Below are positions 48,352 through 59,746 of a stretch of 64,000 nucleotides of DNA, one piece after another; the first letter of the stretch is position 1; each line of letters opens with the position of its first letter. A program made the position numbers and the translations under genes. Origin of the DNA: Tamarix chinensis (Eukaryota; Streptophyta; Magnoliopsida; Caryophyllales; Tamaricaceae); assembly GCA_030549775.1 (NCBI GenBank), contig CM060171.1, positions 1,666,001-1,730,000 on the forward strand, read 5' to 3'. The notes below the pieces were generated by a model. That model saw only the letters and a list, made by a program, of their open reading frames with translations. It searched no databases and had not been told where the DNA came from.

Positions 48352-49069
48352 TGTAACACCCCCAAATTTACTACCGAAAAATTTCGTTTTAATTTCAAAG
48401 AGATTAACGGAAATGAAAAGATAAAACTGTAAATTTGGGGGCATTACTGCCACACTTAGTACCAAATCGGTTCACTCCTACCGTCCCAGTACTAAGTGCT
48501 AAGGCTAAACTAGATTAACCATCAAGTACGAGTTAATAATAAAACACAGTTATAAGTAAAAACACGAGTCATACAAACTTAGAGTGCGGAAAGTCAAAAG
48601 TACAATCCAAAGGTACAGTTTTAAGTTTCCAAAAGTTTGAAACATCGTACATCAGAACCAGACTAACTTTAAAGGCATAAGAAAGATAACGTGAACGATA
48701 GAATCCGGCCACATCACTCTCGACCCCCAAGCTAGGTCCGGACTCAACTCTCGGTCCCGCCCGATGCCTCATAAGCGTCGTAGGCATCGAATATAGAATC
48801 ACCTACCTGCACTAAATCAGTGGGGCCTTTGCTCGTGGGAATGAGCAGCACCCATGAAACAGGAGGTCAGTACGCTTCGTACTGAGCAAGGTAACTGAAT
48901 AACTAAGGCCAAACATACAAGGTACACAATACATGCATGATCATATAGGCACATAAAACAATACAGATAATGAAGCCGATTATGCTCCAGTTAGACTTAT
49001 CCTTTTAATCTCTTAATAACATACTCAATTTCACACATACTCATTATTAATCCATGTGAATGTGGAAGC

Positions 49070-49370
49070 CCCACTATAATAGCCGGTGGACCGGAGATAC
49101 GAACAGGGCAGAACGCTCCTAACCACTATTATTTGCCGGTGGATCGATCTCTAGGGAAAAACGCTATTGGCCACTATTATTTGCCGGTGGACCGGTCTGG
49201 CCCCAACTTACATGGTATTCCACTATAAGTATTAGTGCATTTTTCATGTATTGTTTTATTACGTTTGGTTTGTTGAGCACGGAGTCCCCCACTATTATAG
49301 TCGGTGGACCGGAATCATATAGGGCAACACGCTCCTGGCCATTATTATTTGCCGGTGGACCGGCTGGGCC
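49070..49370 (+). repeat. palindrome cluster of copy G
   Basis: Five units occur near 49072, 49123, 49172, 49289 and 49338. Three contain the exact CCGGTGGACCGG palindrome and two carry variants. Confidence 0.92.
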
Positions 49371-50589
49371 CTGCTCAACAATCTTTCTCTTTAAGTGATT
49401 AGTATTTTATTGTATCTTTTTCAACGGATTCCGCCCTAGGCATGCATGGCTAACTTCAGCTATACTTATCCTCCCAAGAGGGCCCTTCTCATATCTTGAT
49501 ACCTTTGTGCCTCCTAACTTGCCCGACATCCTTCCCTTAACCAGCTTGTTCACTCCGGGAACCCGTCTCCTAAGTGTATGGGTCTAGGCCCACCACCTTA
49601 TACCCCAAAGTCCACTCAACACCTTCCCTTAGGGTTTTCTCCAGAAACCCTAACTTGGACCTATGTGGCCCACCCTTTTCTGCCTCGTACAACCCAAACT
49701 CATTCTAGCACCTCTAAACATCACGACCCTTCGATTCAACCCTCACTTCATGTCTCGCTCATTCTCAATTATTTTTATTATTCTCTTTTTCTTCTTTCCC
49801 CTACCCAAATTAAGGTTCCCTCTAAACTCTAGCCTAGTTTCCTGCGAACCCTTATTTTGGTCCAGTACTATTTCTCGCCCAAAGCCCCCAAACACCAAAA
49901 CAACACTTCTCTTACCTTCCACACGCTCCGAGGCATCTTTCCGTACGTAAGGTTTGCCCCCATGCGGACCTTAACCACCCCATGCAAACCCTAGTTCCTC
50001 CTATTCCCCTCACTAGCCAACTTACTTCCCCTTGGTTATCTTTCTTTCCAATTTTTCTTTTTCATGCCCCCAAACCACATTACCACATCAAATACCGTAG
50101 CATGCATGTCCTAAGGCCACATCATATCACAACTTGTAGCACATCAGCATTAATACATAACAAAAGCGATCACATAGGTGTACCTCGAATCCAAGCTGCG
50201 CTACACTTAAAAAAGGTAAGATAATAACATGTAAAACACGACATATAATCATGCGAGTCATCCAAGGCAAGTAGATCACATATCACACAATCGTCCTTAG
50301 TTATGCCCTTACCTAAATCGGCGTCGGGCTTGGAGCACGCTCCTACGCCTCCTAGAAGTTTTCACTCGATTCACCTATAAGAGGGAAATACTATAGGTTA
50401 ATCTCCCTCTATCGGAATTACCAAAATTCCTAGCTTACCCCTATCATGGCCTAGTACTAAAGCTAATATTAATAATAGTAGTTTATAATCAAAAGGTAGG
50501 GTTGTTATTATTCTCAAGATAGTTAATCGAATTACTACTAATCAAGTAAGTTTTAACAATACTCATAGTATTAAAGTAAGGGTGTTGGT

Positions 50590-50601
50590 TTTACTAATAG
50601 C

Positions 50602-50685
<84 letters not shown>

Positions 50686-50889
50686 AATAAGAATATAATT
50701 AAAATAAGAATACTAATAATAATAATAATAATAATGGTAATAATACTAATAATTATAAGACTACTACTACTACTAATAATAATAATAGAGATGATAACAA
50801 TGATAATAATAGTTAGAGTAGTAAACATAGTAATGATAATACTAATAATTATAATAATAACAATAGTAATGATGATAATAATGGTAAGG

Positions 50890-50922
<33 letters not shown>

Positions 50923-51026
50923 GTGTTAATAATAATAATAATAATAATAATAACAACAACAACAATAATAATAACAATAGAGACAATAGTAGTAGTAATA
51001 ATAATAGTAATTATAGTAACGCTAAC

Positions 51027-51098
<72 letters not shown>

Positions 51099-51213
51099 AG
51101 TAATATTAATAATAATAATAATAACAAGGATAATAATGATGATGATAATAGTAGTGGAAATAATAATAATGTAATAATAATATCGATAAGGATAATAACA
51201 ATAATACAATACC

Positions 51214-51261
<48 letters not shown>

Positions 51262-51453
51262 AAGCTTAAGACCATAATAATAATAATAATAATAATAACC
51301 ATGCCCATGATAGTAATACTAATAATAATGATAATGATAATAACGATAGTAATAACACCCTTAGTAATAAGGATACTAAAATTAATAATAATAGTAGAGG
51401 TAATGAAAACGATAATAACGATTAGAATAATAAACATAATAAACATAATAAAC

Positions 51454-51493
<40 letters not shown>

Positions 51494-51640
51494 GGATGAT
51501 AATAATAATAATAATAACGATAATAATAAGGATGATGATGATGATAATAATAATAATAATAGAATTAATCATAATAATGATAATAATAATCATAATAATA
51601 CTAATAATATTAGTTAATAATATTAAAATCATTAAAAATT
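50590..51640 (+). repeat. ~1-kb trinucleotide microsatellite region of copy G
   Basis: (AAT)n with blocks of (GAA)n at about 50656-50690 and (GAT)n at about 51066-51100. The 353-codon minus-strand ORF 50571-51632 is a poly-Ile/Leu product of the repeat and is not a gene. Confidence 0.95.
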
Positions 51641-51649
51641 TTATTATTC

Positions 51650-52640
51650 AGGGTTTAGGGTCCAAGGAGGTGGAAGGCAAACTAGCGGGGTGGTGGCGCC
51701 GGCGCCGGCGGTGGAGGAAGGAAGAAATGGGAGAGGTGGAGGTGGAGGCTAGGGGAGAGGGAAGTAGGGGAAAATAGAGGTGAAGGGTGGTAGGGCAGGA
51801 TCCCCTGGTTGTTTTGGGGCATAGGGGTGGTGCTGCAGGCGGCGGTATGGGCGGCGCTGACGGTGTGAAGGTGGCGCGAGAGGTCGAATGGGCTGTTCGG
51901 GGAGGTAGTTTCGCATGGTCGGGGCAGCTCGTGCAGGGCAAGGCAGGGAAAGCTAGTGGTTGGGTTGTGTAGAGGGCAGTGCAGGGAGAATTTTGGTGGC
52001 TGGTTCAGGCAGCAAAGGCAGCCAACGGCGGAGGAACAGGCGGTGGTCGCGAGATGATTTTTCTGGGCTGCCAAAATCCAGACTCAATTATGGAAGCCTT
52101 CAGGGTTATTTATAGGCCGATCGAGGGGTAAAACGACAAAGGAAGGTGGGAGAGTAGGGGGAAAGGGGTATGGTGCTCCGACCGGCAAGGACAGGTCGGC
52201 GCAGGTCTACGGGGGTAGGCCATGCTTGTTGGGAAAGGGGGATGGCGCGAGCAGAGGAGGGAATGGCTGACCGGGACGAATTGACAGGGAAGACGACGAG
52301 GAAGAGAGGAGGAGAATGACGGGTCAAACGGTGAGATCGGAGGTGGAAAATCCGACGCCGATTTGGGAGTTGCAGACCTGTCGGGGGAAGAAGACGACAC
52401 AGGGAAGAAGGAGGCTGGACCGACGGTCCAAGGAGAAAGAAAGAAGAAAGAAAAAAAAATAGGCCGAATCGACCAGGAGAGGAAAGGAGGGGTGTGGGGC
52501 GCTGGGCCACGCAGGGGAAGGGAGGAATTGGGCCAACGGCCGACCCAGGTCGGGGGAAGAAGGAGAAAAAAAGGAAGAGAAGGAAAGGAAAGAAAAGGAA
52601 AAAGAGGGGGGAAAAGGAGAAAAGAAAAAGGGTGGTTGGA
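51650..52640 (+). repeat. purine-biased tract of copy G
   Basis: GGTGG-rich, then almost pure A/G at 52550-52640. ORFs on both strands are low-complexity. Confidence 0.8.
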
Positions 52641-52930
52641 TTAATTAGTATAATTTGGGTAATTTGGGGTGTTTATTAATATATAATTATTAAAATAATA
52701 ATTAAATTCACTTTTTATGTTAATTTAGGGATTTTTTTTAAAGAATTTTCTTAAATTCCATTTTAATTAGAAAAATACTCAAATTTTCCTATTTAAAATT
52801 ATTTATAAATTTATCCTAGATTTACCTTAATTAATTCCTTCTTATTTAATAATAGTAGTTTATTTAATTAATTTCCTAATAATTTCCTATTTGGCCATGA
52901 TTTCCTAAATTAGGGTTTTGGGGTATTTCA

Positions 52931-52935
52931 ATATA
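52931..52935. repeat. right target-site duplication (ATATA) of copy G
   Basis: Identical to 48347-48351. Confidence 0.65.
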
Positions 52936-53127
52936 TATATATATATATACACTAAACGAGTCAGAGTCAGAATTACTAAACCTAAATACAAACTCATTTA
53001 GATATATATATACCGAGACCAAACTAAGATCCATCGAGTCCAAAAATATGGACCCAAACCCATTAAAAATGAGACGGGTCTAATGGGTTTAGTAGGTCTA
53101 GGTCAGGTCTAGGACCCATTACCCCTA

Positions 53128-53135
53128 GTCATGGG
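53128..53135. repeat. right target-site duplication (GTCATGGG) of the split MITE
   Basis: Six of eight positions match 47914-47921. Confidence 0.6.
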
Positions 53136-54044
53136 TTGTGTTAATTAAGACTAATTTCATAATTAGAATATGGATAAAATATGGGAGATTATGTGTTGAG
53201 TTTGGTGAGTTTCATTGATGAAGTTGTTAATGGGTTGTGAATTCAGGTTTTGTGAGGGCATTAATACCTTTTCACTTGGGTAATGTCTCATATTGTGTTT
53301 GTTGCCTTACTTTATGTCTTATCATTGCTTCATGTGATTATATCATGTTTGGTTGGATTAAGTATGATTCATTCCAAGTGCTTTAAATAATAACAATAGA
53401 TGGTATGAATTCAATGGTAATTTATATTTCATGTAACAATGATATATAGTATCTCATGTGATAAGTAAATGGTAATATAAGTGAGAGTGTTATAAATAAT
53501 GATGAGTAGGTCAAGTGATGTATTGCTATATGCAAAGTATTGACTTATGAATTAATAAGACATTAATACTTATAGTAGAAGATCACATGAGCCAATACCA
53601 AGTGATTCTGAATGTTGTAATTAATTTGATGAAAGTGTATTTCTTAACAAAACTAGAGGAACATAATCTACTCTATAATTATCCAATTCACGAGCATATA
53701 GGTAATCTGTATAGTAAAGGATTAATAATTTACTAGTAGCTCATATGTGTTTTGCCCTAGATGTAAAAGTATCAATGAGGTTGCCTATTTTTCATTCATA
53801 TACGGGGGAAAGATGAGAGTATATGATACAAATGGTTCACAAATCTCAATGTGACTAAGCTAAAATGATTAAGTTATCCTTTGCATGAACTAAAACCAAC
53901 ACTTTAAATGCTCTATTTTTTTTAACAAAGTGAAATAGGAAAATTACTTTTTGCACCAAATAACAATCTAAGCCCCTTAAAGTCCCTAACCCATTTTCTT
54001 TTTTGTTGCCTTCTAACTATTCTGATGAAATTGAAATAACAAAA

Positions 54045-55431
54045 TAAAATACCCCAAAATTTTAAAATCTAAAATTTAATATTTAACCCCCTTATTGGGA
54101 ATAATTTAACCTTAAATTATTAATTTAATTATTTTGGGGAAATTTGATTTTAAAATATATAGGATTATTTAATAAAAGTAATTTAAATATTTTATTATTT
54201 TTATCATACTCTTTTTATTTAAATAAATCCCCAAACCCTTAATTTTACAAAAAAAAATTGTTTTCTTAAATTAATACCTTGAATTTTGAGTAAATTAATT
54301 TAATAATTTTTCCATTAACTTAATTTCTAATCCTAACTCTAAAATAATTTAATTTGTCTTTTTTCTTTTTTCCTTTTCTTTCCTTCCTTTATTTCTTCTT
54401 TGGGCCAAGCAGCCTTCTCCCTCATTTTCCTTCCTTCTCTTGCTAGGCTGAAACCCCCTTCTTCTTCTTTCTCCTTCTCCTCTTCCCACCGGTCCAGTCT
54501 AAACCTCCCTCTCCCTTCTTTTATTTCTTTCCTTCCCTTTCTCACCATGGGGCCAGCCCAACTCCCTCCCTTTCTTTTCTTTCCTTCCTCACGTGGATCG
54601 GCCTGCCCATTCCTTATCCTCCTATGCCCAAGCTTCTTCTTCTTTCCCTTCTTCCTTCTTCTCCCCTGTGATGCTCGACCAAATAGGCCCTCCTCTTGCA
54701 CCTTGTAGACCCCAGAAACCACATCCCCTTGCACCTGCACACCCTAGCCTGCAACTCTCTCTCTCCCATCCCTTCCCTTCCATTTTCGGCCATGCACACC
54801 TCCCCTGCACCCTTCCCATGTGCCCTTTTCCTTCCCTTCTTTTTCTCCCTGCCATGGCAGGGCATGCGCTTGCAACTCTCCCCTTACACCCACCTAACCT
54901 TGCACGCAGAGCACACCTCTCTTCTCTTCTTCTTTTTCATCTCCTTCTCTTCTTCTCCTCTGCCCCGTTTCTCTCCCTTGAGCCCCCTTCCCTTCTACCC
55001 GATCCTCCCTTCTTTTCTCTCCCCCTTTCTCCTTTAATTTTGTTACATTGCCCCTCCCCACTATCCCCACCACCTAATAAGCCACCACACCAGCGCCCTT
55101 ATCCCCCCTACTTCTTCCTTGCACCACCCCAAGTAATCACACGTGCCGCCTATAGCCAACCTCATCCTTTTCTTTTCCTCTCCTCTCAACCACCTCCCTA
55201 CACCGCCACCTTGTGTCATTATCTCACCTATTTCGTCGTCTCCAAAGCCTCTCCTCAGCCACCTGACACCACTTCAACACCCACTTGCCTAAGCCTGCCC
55301 GAACTCCCCTACAACCCCTCCTTTTCTCCTCTTTCTTTTCCCTCCTCCCTCTTCTCCCTCCCTTCTTTGCACCCTCCTTATTACAGTTGCCACTGCTGCC
55401 ACCGTCTACGACCACCGGCCACCACCTACAT
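54045..55431 (-). mobile_element. 3' part of an LTR-like unit (copy D), interrupted by copy C
   Basis: The plus strand begins TAAAATACCCCAAAA, the inverse of the GGGGTATTTCA-type terminus. An AT-rich tail and a pyrimidine-rich tract (54355-55430) follow, which on the minus strand form the family's purine tract. The sequence breaks off at 55431 where copy C starts. The rest of D should lie beyond C, outside the window. The 294-codon plus frame 54593-55477 is Pro/Ser/Leu-rich and compositional. Confidence 0.8.
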
Positions 55432-56179
55432 TGTAACACTCCCAAAATTTACAATTGAAGATTTTCATTTTATTTAAAAATTAGCGAAAGAAAAAATCAT
55501 AAATTTCAGAGATGTTACCACTACACTTAATACCGAATCGGTTTCCTCCTACCATTTCAGTACCAAGTGCTAATGCTAAAAAGGAATATAACACGATTTA
55601 CACAAATTCAGAATTTTATTTAAACCATAGTAGCGCATTAAACTTTTTAAAAGAATAAAAATCACCATTAGTGGTTACAACAATAGAAATCATTTTAACA
55701 AAGAAATAAAAAATTAAAAGAGAAACCTTGAAATCATTCTTGGACAATCCTTATACTCTTACATGATATGAGCTTGAATATCACTTGTAAGGGACACTAC
55801 CCATTGAACAGGCAAGGGCCTACAAATGGAACCCTTCTGTACTATGGTACTGAGTAACTCTTTATACCAAACCAAAATGCAGGGCCCGCATGCAACACTT
55901 AGTACATAACGAAGTAAACACGATAACATACGCGAGCACAGAGATAACCATAAGCCACTCAAGAGCTAATACACAGTGCAACACCTTATACAATAGGGAA
56001 TGCATAGTACAGGGCCCGTTCATTTAGCAATGCTGTCACATACCAAGAGAGAGACAGGCACCAGGGCTAAACTTATATTATAATAATAGATCATGAGGAT
56101 GAAAGTAACTCTTTTGGTCTTGAGTCATTAAATGAATATCATTCAATATCATCTCTCAAATTATATCCATGTGAGTGAG

Positions 56180-56480
56180 GGAACCCCACTATTATAGTCG
56201 GTGAACCAGATTACACATTAGGGCAGAGCTCACCTGACCACTATTATTCGCAGGTGGACTGGTCTTCAGGGCAAAAGGCTCCTATCTACTATTATTGTCG
56301 ATGGAACAGTCTGGCTCTGACTCACATGATGTTCCACTATAAGTGATTAGTATTTTTCCATAATTTATTAACATCCAAGATTGAGTTTATTGAGCTTAGG
56401 ATCCCTCACTATTATAGTCAGGGGACCGAAAATACACTTCAGGGCAACACGCATCTGGCCACTATTATAACTGGTGAACC
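56180..56480 (+). repeat. palindrome cluster of copy C
   Basis: Five CCACTATTAT-type units with decayed GGTG(A/G)ACCGG partners. Confidence 0.82.
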
Positions 56481-57429
56481 GGTACACATGATATAATCCA
56501 TTTAGGCCTGATTAAATAATCTTTCACTTTACATGATTAGTGTTTTCCAGTTAATTAGCACAACAAATCCATTTATTTAACTCGAGGAGGAGATCAAGAA
56601 TCCGGAGATGTAAAGGTACACCGGTTATACCGATGCATACAAGCAACATAGTACCCTTCAACCATCAACCCAGGGACACAAAGGTACCTTGGTTGCACTG
56701 GTGCATAAGGACACACAATACCCTATCGAAAAGGACACCTAATCCATAAGTATGCATACCCCCTAAATAGATCTGTAGAGCTAGATAGAGTAAGATGTAG
56801 GACTTGGATGGGGCACTAAGGCACACTAGCAAATATCAAAATAATCATGGGTTAAACCATGTCTTTAGGTTAGCGGCCCCTAAAGAGCCACCATTCCCAA
56901 TCTCGAGGTCTTCCACTTTAATTATTAGTGTCTTAATTAAGGTGACCATGAGAAACACAACAATCACATACTTATTCGCTTCCATTTGTTTATGTTATTA
57001 TTAAGTAATCCTTATTCATACAGTTATCCATGTTAACCTAAAGAAACCACTAAGGCCATCCTTATATCATCCAATTCCAATTTAGGATTTGTTTCCATTT
57101 ATTCATATTTCATAAGGGTTTTCATATCATAATCATAATATGGTCTTAGAGTTTGGTAGTCTACATTGAAGGGTCATGGAACAATTAACCCTAACTTGCC
57201 CTTATATCACATCCAATAAACATTACCATGCATGATTAATGAGTAAGATGCCTCTTTCATGAATATGAAATCAACAACATATCACACCCTTAGTTGTTCA
57301 TCCAACCCTAGGTTATGTCATGTTCTTGTGATACTCACTAATTTATCAAATCCCTTTATTTTATTATTCAATGTTACTTAGGTCTGATTATGGAGACTTA
57401 TTTAATCCATTGACAGGTTATAGGCAAGT

Positions 57430-58280
57430 TATTGATTTACCCCCATTATCCCTATAAATTTACTGAAATACCCCTTATTTGTAAAATTACCAAGTCATCC
57501 CTTTTTATTTGCCAAATTACCATATTACGCTTTATATTTGCATAATTACTAAATTATCCCTTATATTTGTTAGACTACCCAATTATCCTCTATACTTATT
57601 AACTCACCCACTTTACCCCTCATACTTGTTAAGTTATCGAATTACCCTTCCAATTGGTTAAATTACCTAACTGCCCTTTATGATTGTTTAATTTACCATA
57701 TTCCCCTTTAGGTTTATTAAGTTATCAAATCACCCTTCTTACTTGTGATATTTATCAAATTGCCCATTTGGTTAGTTAAATTACCAAATTGCTCCTCTTA
57801 CTTATTAAATTACCAAAAATTCCTTCTTGATGGGTTAAATTACCAAATTTCCCTTCTTAGTTATTAAAATTACCAAATCGCCATTTTGCTTAGTTAAGTT
57901 ACCAAATTGCCCTTCTTAATTATTATAATTACCATTTTACCCCATTTACTTACAAAATTATCAAAATACTCTTCCTTTATGCTAAATTACTAAAATACCC
58001 TTCTCCTTTATTAAATCACTATTTTACCCCCTTTACTTTATAAAATTACGAAAATACCCTTCCTTTATGTCAAATTACCAATATACTCTTCCTTTATGCC
58101 AAATTACCAACATACCCTTCTCCTTTAATTAATTTATCAAAATACCTTATTACTCACAAAATTACCAAGTTATCCCCTTTTCCATGTAAAATTGCTAAAA
58201 TGCTCTCCCTACTTATCCATTACCATTTTACCTGCTTTACACTTATAAATTATCATTTCACCCTTATTATACTAGTTTTA
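57430..58280 (+). repeat. ~30-bp AT-rich minisatellite of copy C
   Basis: Same AAATTACCAAATTGCCCTT unit type as copy B at 25870-26830, in the same place relative to the purine tract. Confidence 0.9.
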
Positions 58281-59741
58281 CCAAAATACCCTCACCACAT
58301 AAAATATTACTATACATGGTCCATATACATTATCCAACACCACCAACTATTCTCATTTATTATGAATATTCATTACCACCTACTTCACATACTTATTTAG
58401 GCCATAACTTTATACAAGAAAAAAAAATACTAAAATGCCCTTAGGGCTTATATTAACATTATTTATGCAACAAATAGCCACTTTAGCAAATCATATCATA
58501 CATATGTATTTAAACATGATCATTAATAACAAGGCTCCTTCCTTAAGCATTATTTCTACACATGGCACATAAATTAACATATTTTTCTTTTCATCAACCA
58601 ACATATGCCTCTAACCACATTATACTTAACAACATACATCATGCATATAAACATATTATAAGTCCTAATGTGCTAGTATACGTATATCCACACATTTTAG
58701 TAGGGTATAATGGTTACCTTATTTCCAACAATAATCAAACCTTACTGGTACCCCGGTTAAAGGTTTGAGCTTTGATTATTAAAATCAATACCTAAAATCA
58801 ACATTTATCATATCAGAAGTAGAAAATAAAAAGAATAAATTTTATCAAAAGCTTAATTAAATACATACTAAGATTAACTATTGTTATACCTCAAAGGATT
58901 AGCCAAAATTATCAAAGGAGAGCAACAGACTCACGCTGCATGCAAGAAGGAAGGAAGAAGGGTCGAAGAGGGAGAAGTGGGGAGAAAGGAAGGGGTGGTT
59001 CAGGTAGCGGTTTTAGGATTTGGGTGGAGGGCTTGTAGAGGGGAGTTAGGGTGTTGGTTGGGTGTAGGGATGGAGTAGAGGTGTAGGTGGTGGTCGGGGG
59101 TTGATGATCGGTGGCTCAAGGTGGCAGAGATGATGGCTATAGGGCTAGAAAAATGGAGTGAAGGTTGGGTAGAGGAGAAGAAGGAAGGGAAAAGAAGAAG
59201 AGAAGGGAGGGATTGTTGGGGGGATTTTCGATTAGATGGAGGAAGTGGGGTGGTAAAGGAGATATTCGGGAGTTGATTGGTGGTTGTAGAGGCGGAGGAA
59301 GAGGAAAAAGGGCAGCAAACAATGGTGGTATAGAGTGGAGGCTAAGAGGGAGAGGAAAGAAAAGGAGGTTGAAGGGGTGTCAAGGAGGTGATTGTGGTGG
59401 TCAGCTGGGCAGCAGAGGCGGTGGTTGAGGGTGGTGAAGCAAAAATAGGGGAGGAGAAGATAAGCAAAGAAAGAAAAGAGAGGGGACTCTACCGAGAAGG
59501 AAAAAAGGAGCTTCGGGGAAGAAAATGGGAAAGGGAGAATAAGGAAAAGAAGAGGGAGAGGAGGGGAATCAGGGTTAGGTGGTGGCAAGGGGAAAAAAGT
59601 TGTAGGTCAAGTAGGGTGGCAAGGAGAAGGAAGGAAGAAAAGGAAAGAAGAGGGTGCGCGAGGGAGGGGTGCATGGGCATGTATGACCCAAAAATGGAAG
59701 GAAAGAGATGGGGGGGAGGGAGAGAAAGTAGGGCTGAAATG

Positions 59742-59746
59742 GTAGG
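59742..59746. repeat. left target-site duplication (GTAGG) of copy E
   Basis: Exact repeat at 63368-63372. Confidence 0.9.

Larger units (their letters stand above)
48352..52930 (+). mobile_element. LTR-like repeat unit (copy G), 4,579 bp, complete
   Basis: It starts TGTAACACCCCC and ends TTTTGGGGTATTTCA. It has the family order in its clearest form: CGGTTCACTCCTACCGTCCC block (48468), palindrome cluster (49070-49370), CATGCATGTCCTAAGG block (50100), GGAGCACGCTCC palindrome (50333), a ~1-kb (TAA)n region, purine-rich tract (51650-52640) and AT-rich tail. The two ends form an imperfect inverted repeat of about 11 bp. There is no coding domain. It is the best reference copy in the window. Confidence 0.92.
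47922..53127. mobile_element. hAT-type MITE split by copy G
   Basis: The left part is 47922-48351 and the right part 52936-53127. The left terminus is TAGGGATGACAATGG and the right terminus, inverted, is TAGGGGTAATGGGTC. Both are followed by GGTC/GGGTC-rich subterminal sequence. 8-bp flanks match at 6 positions. Without copy G the element is about 620 bp and non-coding. TAGGGRTGRCAATGG-type ends are common among plant hAT MITEs. Confidence 0.75.
46670..54044 (-). mobile_element. probable degraded minus-strand LTR-like unit (copy I) hosting a MITE and copy G
   Basis: Pyrimidine-rich sequence at 46670-47350 would be the inverted purine tract. Downstream wording at 53550-53600 (GACATTAATACTTATAGTAGAAGATCACATGAG) resembles blocks in minus-strand copies H (10107-10151) and E (near 62235). 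No clean termini are visible. It is interrupted by the MITE (47922-53127), which itself contains copy G. The call is inference from scattered similarity. Confidence 0.4.

Noticed and set aside
50571..51632. 353-codon minus-strand ORF, and 146- and 158-codon plus ORFs over the same region
   Set aside because: All are translations of AAT/ATT repeats giving poly-Ile/Leu/Met. No stop arises by chance in these frames and there is no protein-like composition.
54593..55477. 294-codon Pro/Ser/Leu-rich plus-strand ORF
   Set aside because: It lies in the inverted purine tract of copy D and crosses the D/C junction into copy C, so it cannot be a real gene. Similar frames occur in every family member.
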